64,000 bases of DNA from Vitellaria paradoxa (Eukaryota; Streptophyta; Magnoliopsida; Ericales; Sapotaceae): contig CM034240.1 of the NCBI GenBank assembly GCA_019916065.1, forward strand, positions 38,553,389-38,617,388, given 5' to 3'. Positions 55,464 to 64,000 of this stretch are shown here, one piece after another. The position numbers and the translations under genes are program-made. A model generated the notes under the pieces. It searched no databases. It had not been told where the DNA came from and worked only from the letters and a program-made list of their open reading frames with translations. Each line of letters starts with the position of its first letter. The stretch's first letter is position 1.

Positions 55464-58281
55464 CGTCACACCCCAAAATCCATGACCCAAGAACGTGGAG
55501 ACATAACCCACAAATGACATCCAATCACATCAACGAGACCATATAAAAACAAAAGCAAATTAACATTAAAAGTACTGTAATAGAGAATACTCCAAAATCT
55601 TAAACAAAAAAAAGTACCACAAAGGGCTACAATAGATCATGCCTCAAAACTAGGCCCAAAACCAAATGTATATCAAGTTTACAACCCAATAAAAGAAATG
55701 TATTTAAAAGCATCTGCTCACAGGTCAGCAAATGGTCGGCAAATTTAGCTCACAGATCCATCACGAGCATCTGCTCCTGCAACATTCACTGTAAAGGAGT
55801 GAGCACTAAATCACGCATGCCAAGAAAAATATGTATATAAGATATAATTTCATTAATCAAGCAAATCTTCTATACTTAATCAACATAAAAGCAAAACTTT
55901 ATTAATCTAATGATCTCTTTAGTTAATCGTATTGTCTTTTTATTTAACAATTACTTAGCCATGATCCCCCTGTCTCATGCTAAAATAAATCTTATCACAA
56001 TCATCCACATCATCATACATCAATATCATATTATAGGTCAAGTACTCTGCAAAGTTAGTCTGTGCCCACAGTACTCTGCAAGGTTAGTCTATGCCTACAG
56101 AACTAAACCCAAAATATATTCCAAGGCCCTAGCCGTGGGATGCAACTTGTCCCGCAGTCTTAAATATACTCATCAAATCCCCAGGCCTAAGCCATGGGGT
56201 ACAATTGGACTCGCAATCCCAAATGTATTCATCTTGCCTTAGCAGGCAAATCGGTTTCGCCGTCCCGATACTAATATATGCTAGTACAAGCCATATATAC
56301 ATTTCATAGGTTTCTAGCCTATAGGTTATGATAAAACATCCTATGCAGGTTTTGGGACTTTTGACCCTTGCACGCTAGAACCCACTCTTTCAGTACCGTC
56401 TATGACCCCAATATCAAAAATCAATCTCAATCATATTTCACTAACATCACATCATACACAAGATTCTCTCTAAATTTGATTTTTTATATGTTTTTCCATT
56501 TCTTATTAAATTTTATGAAATAATATGATCCTGAGCCTAAGTTTCATGTTGCCAATGCTTACATGCCTCTAACATAATAATAAAGTTCAATATAATCTCA
56601 TAAAGTACTCAAAAAATGCTTGCTAATCAGATTCAATTAAATCATAATAGAATTTAAATTCTTTTTATTTTTTAAAATAATAATAATATTTATCTCTAAA
56701 ATTCTCTTTTGTTTTCAATAGAATAATATTTATTTAAATATTATTTAAATATCTCACTTCTAAATAAGTCCAACATAATGTTGAACAAAATCTTAAATAA
56801 TGTCACCTAATACAAATAATTAACTATTCAATAAGTGAATAAAGATAAAATAAAATAAAATAAAATAAAGTTTAATTAATACTTTAATTCCCAAATCAAT
56901 TTATACAGCAAGGTTTCTAACCACTTTAATTCACACAGCAAGCTCTCATTTATATTCATGAATATGTAACCTCCTAATTTATTGCTTCACATATATATTC
57001 ATGAACAAAAAATATATATACAAAACCTTCCAATCTAATTCACACAGCAAATTTTCACAACTATGAAGAATACATAACCTCCCAATTTAATTCACATAGC
57101 AAATTTTCATATTTATATTTATGAGCAAAAACATACCTTCCAATTTAACTCAAATCAATTCTTCACATTTATATACATAATAATAGTGTATATACATAAA
57201 TATTTCAATTATAACCATACCCGCAGGAGTCTTATATATATATATATATATATTATACAGATATCCAAGCATTTATACCTCCTTTTATAATTCAAGCATA
57301 GCAGAAGCAGAACGCAGTCTTATATATGTATATATGTTTGAGCATTTATATCTCTTTTTATAATATCTTATGCACACATCATAGATTTTAAATAAAGCAT
57401 GCTTAGGATGGATATTTATTCATTTATTTTTCTCCTAACATGCTCCTATATATAATCATATTTATATTCACACGATTTAAGAAATATACATCTTAACACA
57501 TAAACCCCACCTACCTCGATTTATACACGTCGAAAGGTGTATATAAATGCCTAAACTATACTAACTCAAGTTAGCCTCTAGGATAAATCCAGTGACTCCA
57601 TCTTCTTTCGAGCTTAACCCATATTCTTATTCATCACCGAAAAATTTCTTTTCAGCGAATAGCGTTGGTATCGACCTTTCTCTCTCTCCTTCTTACTAAC
57701 ACGGAAAGAAAAATGAAATAGAATAAAGAAATATTGAAAGGAGGGTAAAGTATGTTCTAAGTGTAAAATCTCTAAGTTAAAAAAAAAGAAAAAAATAGGG
57801 ATAGGGAAGGGAGTTATATATATATATATATATATATTTTACTGTCCCTTCTCTTTCTCTCTCTACAGATACATACACCCGTAATAAATCTACCATCAAT
57901 CAACGTCCCAATCTTCCCCTGTAAGACTCACCATCAATATTCCTACTAACTCCCATAAGTCATCAATACTAGCTATAATATCTAACCGCACTCTACAACC
58001 AATGGAAGACCACCCCTCTCCCCACCAGTAGGAATACATGCACCTCCCCCCTCCACTAATAGGAACTAACTACAATAATAGCCTATACATAAATAAACAC
58101 AGCATATATATATACACTATTATAAATTCATCCATTTAAATAAATTAATAGAACATGTCATATATATATATATATTTATAATATATTTATAATATATATA
58201 TATATATATATATTTAGAAAAAAAATATGGATATAATAAATGCCAAAAATTTTTAGGACTTGACAAAAAATTTGGTCACGG
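55464..58281 (-). repeat. Tekay-like chromovirus 5' LTR (about 2.8 kb)
   Basis: The gag-proximal end reads (C/T)GTCACACCCCAAAATCC on the plus strand, the reverse complement of an LTR 3' end. The far end (AGGACTTGACAAAAAATTTG, then GTCACG) is the reverse complement of a TGTCACGACC...-type LTR start. No open frames of note. Contains (AT)n runs at about 57236, 57814 and 58163-58215, and a repeated TACTCTGCAA(A/G)GTTAGTCT at 56042 and 56072. The outer limit is uncertain by a few bases because the terminal dinucleotide is eroded. Confidence 0.65.
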
Positions 58282-59690
58282 AATCTATATAATAAGGAAA
58301 CTCAAGGGATACTTTCAGTCGTTAGATTAGGTCAATGGCATATATTATACTCATCTTTTCCTTTATTCCCTTCTATTTTCTCACTTATCAATCAAAAAAT
58401 CTACTTTTTTTTATAATCTTACTTTAGTAGATGACCACAACTTCACTTTTGCTTATTGATATAAAAGCATTATAGTTGTGGTATGTAATTTAAATAGAAG
58501 TGAAGTTAACTTATGTGTTCCTAAGAAGGACTTACTTGCCTAAAAATTCACTTTAGTAATAAATTTTACATATTTCAAATTCATCAAGAATTAAATGAAA
58601 AAACAAAAAAAAAATGCCTAAATAATAATCAGAAAAATGCTTCAATTTTATTTCTATCATAATAATGTATTTTTTAAAATTAAAAATAAAGAAAAATGCC
58701 TCAATATTTATTTAGCTTGGGTGTAATTATTTTTCTAATAAGAAAATGTTTAAAAATTATTTTTTCTCAAAATAACAATTGTTAGTATTTTTTAATTTAG
58801 AAAATAACTAAAATTTCCTAAGTATTAATTAAGATTAAGAGTAATTCTTTTTCAAAATTTTTATTTTAAATTTAAATTGGTCAAGTTGACCATATTTTTA
58901 TAAATTAATCTAGAAATTATTACCAAATCTTATGTGGCACTTTTTAGTTTGCATTTTACTTTTTTTTAAATTTAAATTGGTCAGTTGACCATATATTTAT
59001 ATAATAAGGAATATTTTTAACCGTTGAATTTGTTTAATAGCCAAGATTATTTTTTTCTCTACAATTTGGTTGTCTTTTCAGTCATTTCACATAAAAACAC
59101 TCTCTCTCATTCATACAATATTTTTTGAATAATTTTTTCTATATAGAAGTTTTTAAATTAATATTTTTTAAAATATGATAATATTTGTAATAAATAATAA
59201 AATTTTACAGTTTTATTAAACACTGTATGCATACCTATTAGACGAAGATAACTAATATTTTTTATTTAAAAATAAAAAGTGATATTAGACTATAATTGCT
59301 TTTTAAAAAATTACTTAAGAATAAACGTTTAAATTAAAATTTTATTTAATATATATATAATTTTAAAATTTTAAATATATATACTTTTATACTCTTTGTT
59401 TCATACTTACATTATTTTTAGTCCATGTTGATTAGTGATTTTTATTTTTACATGTTATTTTTATGTACCTATACAAAATAATATGGAGTTAGAAGCACAA
59501 TAAATTGGAAATGGTAGATCATTCTACCTTGGCAAAAATAATAATCCAAACCACAAACAATGCTCTACCTTCCAACTTAACCTCTCTTTCATCTCTTCTT
59601 AGCATCTTCCTCCATCTGCTTATCTCCCTTAACACCTGCGCAGCCACAACCCTCTCAAACCCAACAGTCTAGGCTAAAGCAACTCTCCAA
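58282..59690. other. AT-rich intergenic DNA
   Basis: No gene recognised. Two stretches share TATATAATAAGGAA followed by a T-rich run and a CGTTAGATT/CGTTGAATTTG block (58285-58330 and 58996-59030), with TTAAATTGGTCA(A)GTTGACCATAT also repeated (58874, 58973). These may be ends of one small repeat family, possibly Helitron-like; this is tentative. Confidence 0.35.
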
Positions 59691-59699
59691 CTACTGGAT

Positions 59700-60540
59700 T
59701 ACCAACTAAGGTGTAAAGCTCAAAAAAAAATCTAAGTTAGAAGTTTTGATGTGCCGATATATGGGTTTAGGTGATAAAAAACTAGAAAAAAATGCTTTTG
59801 AATTGCTGCTCAAAAAGAAAAACAACAGTAGTTGCCATAAAAAAGCCCAACTACACATAAGAGGAGATATTTTAACCTTAAAACTCGATGTTAAGTTGAG
59901 GGAAGTCCATGTATTATATGGGAGAAATAACTTTTCCCATGGGCCGACCCTAAGATGAGGAAATCCACCTCTTGAATGGGAGAAACAATTTTTCTTATAG
60001 GCCAATGTAGGATGAAATGGGCCTAACAATGCATATTAAGCTATTTCAACACTTCCTCTCACATGCAAACCCAATTTGCACGTGGAATAGAGACAAACAA
60101 ACCAAATCAAATAAGGTGTACAACAATAAATGGGAAGTAATAAAATTTGAACCTAGGAACTCCTAGAACTAAAGTTCTAATGCCATGTAAAGAAGCTTGA
60201 CTACATTGTACACACAAATTTCAAGTTTGGAAATTAAATATAGAAAATTGCAAGAACAAATTAAATTTTGTTGTAAAGATATGGATTACAATCTTTGAAA
60301 CTTTTAATCAAATAACTAGTACTTTGATTTTTCTCTTATTGACATCAATTCGAATGCTTGAAGCTTGATCTCGAACCATCACTTGAGTGTTCTTGATGCT
60401 TGAGAATCTATGGAGTTTTATAGTTTGATCCAGCAGAGTCTCCTTGTATGAAAAAAGAATGTGTGTTTCTCTTTGACAATGACCCCTATTTATAGATGTG
60501 TAGGAGAGAGTCACAATTGAATTAAACTTCTCTAAGATAA
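59700..60540 (-). mobile_element. Miniature Copia-like LTR remnant (TRIM-like)
   Basis: Read on the minus strand: an LTR end CTTCTTTACA is followed at once by TGGCATTAGAAC (mutated iMet primer site, about 60193-60182). There is then only about 140 bp of internal DNA, a purine tract GTGAGAGGAAG and an LTR start TGTTGAAATAGC (60053). So U5 of one LTR lies at about 60194-60540 and U3 of the other at about 59700-60053. The short interior suggests a TRIM or a heavily deleted Copia element. The U3 of the upstream LTR is missing, so terminal-repeat identity cannot be checked here. Confidence 0.45.
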
Positions 60541-60544
60541 TTAT

Positions 60545-62105
60545 TGATGCATGGTGAAGATGGAAATAAGATTCTACTATGGAAGTTTCCTACTTTATTT
60601 TGGATACCCATCAAACTTTTATTTAGTTGTCAGTTTTATTTTATTTGTAATTAGTTTTAGAATATTTTCTTATATTTCTAAATATCTTCTTAGAATATAT
60701 TATTTAGGTTAGTGCTAAAGTTAGGAACTTTTTAGAGCTAGTACTATTTTGTTTCCTTATTTTACATTACTTTGTTCTCTAATTTTGGCTATATTTTATT
60801 AGGGTTTTTCTCTATTTAAACTTTATAAGCCTACAAGGCTCAGGAGTGATTTTGTATTAATAAATTATTATTAGAGAATTGCTCACTAGAAGAAATCTAT
60901 GTGTTATTTTCTGGGTATTCATAGGCTAAACAAAAAACTTACTGTCCATCTGCTCAATCTTTCATCTTTGTCTACTTCCACCCCCTGCATCAATTGGTAT
61001 CAGAGCATTAGACTGATCATGGCACGCAATAGAGCTACAAGGAGAGGTTGTGGAGGTGCTATTCGAACTGCTAACATCAAGGATGTATATGATCATGATG
61101 ACGCTATATGTGATGCAAACACAAAGGCTTGGGTCCAACAGCTAGAGCAACGCTTTAATCGGTTGGAGGAAGTACTAGGTGGACTTTCTAAATAGATGGC
61201 TTCCTTAACTATTGGGCATCAACCCCGTCGTGGCCCAATGAAACATCCTTTGGAGGAGAAAATGTCAAAAGACGAAACCACTAACCCTTTCACTAGTTAT
61301 TAGCCTAAGGAAAAGTGAAAACTGGAGTCATGACAAACAATTATAATTCTTATCGATAGGAATCCGGGATGAAGACTGAAGTTTTAGAGCTTCATAGAGG
61401 TTTGCAACCGGAGAAGTTTCTATTCACTTCAACCATGATTTTTTATTCAATTGTTGATTGGGATAAACAACCAATTTTTTATGAAGAACCCCAAACGATT
61501 GAAGAATTAAAGATGGTGTTGAAGTTGTTGAACCTCAAGCAGATTACAATTCGCTTCCAATTTATGATAAGTACAATGATGATATATTGCCAATTTCTAC
61601 TTCTATGAATTTAGATGATGGGTCACTTAACAATATTTTTTGATCAAGATCAATTTCACAATGAAGAGCTACAAAGGAAAATTTTATCAATTGAAGAAGA
61701 AATGCTTGATATTGAAAGCGCTAATGAAAAACAAGCAATCAGGATATCTTCTTATTACAATGATCCATTTTTAAATAGATTTTGTGAAAGATTCATTGAT
61801 TATGCAATTGAAGATATTTTTGAAGATTTCAGTCGATATTTTGGTATAAAATTATTTTCCTCCATGGTTTGATGATATCCTAATACCAAAAAGTCAATGA
61901 AGTATGAAGATTCGAATTTAAGTATGAATTCTTTCCAATGGGGAGAGAATGATGCAGGGTGAAGATGGAAATAAGATTCTACTATGAAAGTTTCCTACTT
62001 TATTTTGGATAGCTGTCAAAATTATATTTAATTGTTAATTTTTATTTTATTTAGAATTAGTTTTAGAATATTTTATTTAATTTAGGTATAAAGTTAAGAA
62101 TATTC
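60545..62105 (+). mobile_element. Small non-autonomous LTR retrotransposon
   Basis: 5' LTR 60545-60992 starts TGATGCATGGTGAAG and ends CCCCTGCATCA. A perfect 12-nt primer site TGGTATCAGAGC (iMet tRNA) lies at 60995. About 950 bp of interior ends in GGGGAGAGAA (polypurine tract), then a second LTR copy from 61950 (TGATGCAGGGTGAAGATGGA) truncated near 62105. The interior keeps a gag-like beginning but no pol, so it could only move with enzymes supplied by others. The incomplete 3' LTR shows it is now dead. Confidence 0.8.
61019..61872 (+). pseudogene. Gag-like relic inside the small LTR element
   Basis: Starts at the ATG at 61019, soon after the primer site: MARNRATRRGCGGAIRTANI, then WVQQLEQRFNRLEEVLGGLS and a stop at 61193. 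A later frame (61369-61608) reads VLELHRGLQPEKFLFTSTMI, faintly like the gag entry of Ty3/Gypsy elements. A third frame (61615-61872) is acidic and helical (NEELQRKILSIEEEMLDIES). Family assignment beyond 'gag-like' is not safe. Confidence 0.45.
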
Positions 62106-62865
62106 CAACAATGGAATCTAGCTCAACGTGGGTGTATCGTGGTAGTGATTCATATCTTGATTTACTAGATTATTTGCTTAAAGAAAAATGATTTGCTTAA
62201 AGAAAAAAAAAAAGTGAAATAGAAAGAAGATGGAGCCAGTCTTCGAAACTTTTACGGTAAGAATTTTAATAAAATTATTTTCAATGCTGAAAATGATGCT
62301 CAAGAAAGTTCTATTTGTAAGCATAATTTCTGGCACGCATTGGAATAATAACGAGGCATGTAAAGACATTGATAAGAGTAGTAAATGTTTGTTCTTTGAT
62401 CAGGTTTACGATTTGAGGGGTAATTCGCTTTAATAAGCAAGTTGATGTAAATGGGCTCTAACCCTCTTAAAGACATCGTGTAATTTCACATATTTTTTAC
62501 TTAAACTTACTCTGATACTAAATTGATGCAAATAGATTCTAATTCAAAAGGTCGATCTATTAGTTAGAAGTGACACATGCATGTATAAGATACTTCACAA
62601 TCTTTTACTTAGGTAATATAGGACAAAGGTATGAATAGTTACTTTCTGCTAGAGAATTGTTTGCATCACAAGTCTATAGTGATATATATAGATTTGGAAG
62701 GATTTTGAATTCATTTTTTGAAATGAGAGCAAAAGCGATTGTTCAACAAATAATTTCAATAGAATAACGACGGTAATCACCCCATATATAAATGTGTATA
62801 TACGTACATATATTTGCATATTAAGTTATAAAAACATAGAAGCATTTTGAAGACGAGGTGCTGTG
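62106..62865. other. Unassigned AT-rich DNA
   Basis: Short open frames only. A phrase at 62515-62525 (ATACTAAATTGATGCAAA) resembles LTR primer-site context (GATACCAAATTGATGC) and may be a further LTR relic. Nothing else recognised. Confidence 0.3.
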
Positions 62866-62869
62866 GAAT

Positions 62870-63380
62870 AAGATGATCAAATTTTTCGTGGAATAAAGGA
62901 GAAATATTCAGAATTTAATTGTTTTTTAAAAAATTCTAATTGGTTTAAATATAAATTCAAATTAAAAATAAAATTAATTAAGTAATAAGTACGTAGAAGA
63001 ATTCTAAAAATTGGGACATTTTGAATTTGTACAGCCGAGGCAAGTACTTGTTGCCTAATGCACCACACAACCCTATTGCAACCTTTTGCACCAACTTCAA
63101 CTGAGAATGAATCGTATTAATTAAGGAAGTGATCTAATTCATGCCTTACCCTTACTTTTGTTACTTAATTTACTATTTTGTAATCTTGAAGATATATTAC
63201 ATCTTATTTCCAATAGAATTCTGAAAAGCATTTGGAAATGCAACCAAATTTTAAAGTTAACAAGGGATGAGCCATGAAAAAATTCATCTAGACAAAAATA
63301 TGAGCTAAAAATTTGTCAATAACAAAGTTTGAAGCCTAGGAGTGAATTTGCCACATTAAGTGAACAATGAAAATACTAAA
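62870..63380 (-). repeat. Segment duplicated in inverse orientation at 27.06-27.63 kb, copy 2
   Basis: Reverse complement of 27062-27625 with many small differences; see that copy for shared blocks. Here the region corresponding to the poly-A is a short A/T-rich AAATTCAAAATGTCCC. Confidence 0.7.
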
Positions 63381-63424
63381 AATCCAGCTGTACTCATTGA
63401 CCGCTTCTATATAGTGCGTCTACA

Positions 63425-64000
63425 CTAACCCCCAAGTGTAAGGGTGTGCGGTATAGTTTTAACTCGGTGAGTCTGAGGTCGAATCCACAGGGAACTATGA
63501 GATTGAACACTAAGATTTTCTAAATTCTTCTACCTACTGGTTTTGTTTTAAAAATAGGAAAAGAAAAATTTATGTTGGGTTTTGAAAAGTGTTGATTACT
63601 AACTGCTAAATAAATAAAGTAAATAGTAACAATTAAATTAAACTAAAACGAAAGCAATAACACTACGCATTCAAGATAATTTACAATTCTTGATTCAACT
63701 TTCAATTCCAGGTAGTTTACATCTTCACTAGATGTGATGGAATCATTGGGTATAAACCAAAATTAGGATTGTTTAAAAATTATTGAGAAAGTCTTAATCA
63801 AAAGTTTTTTTACTAGTGATTGCAGAGAATATAGTCAAAAACTTTTGTTTTCGAAAGGTTTTCAAACAATCCTATTCTAATTCGGGTTCAAATCCAAATT
63901 TTTAGTTTATCCAAAATTATTGAGAAAATTTTAATCGAAAACCTTTACTAGTGATTACAGAGAATTTAGTTAAAGGTTTTTGTTTTCGAATGTTTCTGAA
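63425..64000 (-). repeat. Athila-type LTR 3' portion, minus orientation, with 139-bp tandem duplication
   Basis: Plus strand ACCCCCAAGTGTAAGGGTGT, GGTGTGCGGTATAGTTTTAA and GGTCGAATCCACAGGGAACT are the reverse complement of the LTR A/B 3' end. Within it AAATTATTGAGAAA...TTTTTGTTTTCGAA occurs at about 63777 and again at about 63916, a 139-bp step. The LTR continues beyond the window. Confidence 0.75.

Noticed and set aside
59570..59672. Leu-rich frame resembling a signal peptide (LTSLSSLLSIFLHLLISL)
   Set aside because: No start codon in frame, a stop follows at once, and no downstream exon was seen.

Overview
The window reads as AT-rich nuclear DNA of a flowering plant, probably a eudicot. 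It has no operons, introns have GT/AG borders, and it is packed with plant-type transposons: Tat and Athila Ty3/Gypsy elements, a Tekay-like chromovirus, an RTE-type LINE, hAT and PIF/Harbinger DNA elements, and many AT-rich foldback MITEs. I cannot name the species. Almost all coding sequence belongs to mobile elements. The one confident host gene is a bHLH transcription factor of the bHLH36/bHLH162 type.

Layout. 1-9.5 kb: an RTE LINE tail (minus strand), small foldback repeats, a decayed PIF/Harbinger element (about 1488-6017), and a decayed hAT element (about 7131-9502) bounded by a 9-bp direct repeat, whose transposase still shows BED, RNase-H-like and hATC regions on the minus strand. 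9.75-24.9 kb: a three-exon bHLH gene on the minus strand (exon 1 24776-24916, exon 2 10809-11144, exon 3 9752-9820; predicted 181 aa, all joins in frame). Intron 1 is 13.6 kb because a 12,224-bp Tat-lineage retrotransposon (12506-24729, two 893-bp LTRs, 5-bp target duplication) sits 46 bp inside its 5' splice site. That element carries gag-pro-RT-RNaseH-aRNaseH-integrase on the minus strand, broken by about five frameshifts and two nonsense codons; a 113-bp tandem array; and, antisense to pol, an intact four-exon gene (13906-16757, 851 aa).

25-31.6 kb: bHLH promoter region, an exon-like fragment of an unknown gene, and several MITEs, including a long near-perfect foldback at 31.2-31.6 kb. 31.7-54.1 kb: a decayed Athila element (truncated 5' LTR, gag, pol, env-like/ORF1 region, 3' LTR) that has received nested insertions. 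Its gag is split by a minus-strand solo LTR, which is itself split by a plus-strand solo LTR. Its 3' UTR holds a 3.6-kb TG...CA unit, probably another solo LTR. A second Athila tail plus LTR follows.

54-58.3 kb: the 5' LTR, primer site and gag of a minus-strand Tekay-like chromovirus. 59.7-62.1 kb: a miniature Copia-like LTR remnant and a small non-autonomous LTR element. 62.9-63.4 kb: an inverted second copy of a segment found at 27.1-27.6 kb. 63.4-64.0 kb: a minus-strand Athila-type LTR running off the window.

The most noteworthy items are the bHLH gene that keeps its reading frame around a recent 12-kb intronic retrotransposon, and the intact spliced antisense gene inside a retrotransposon whose own pol is broken.
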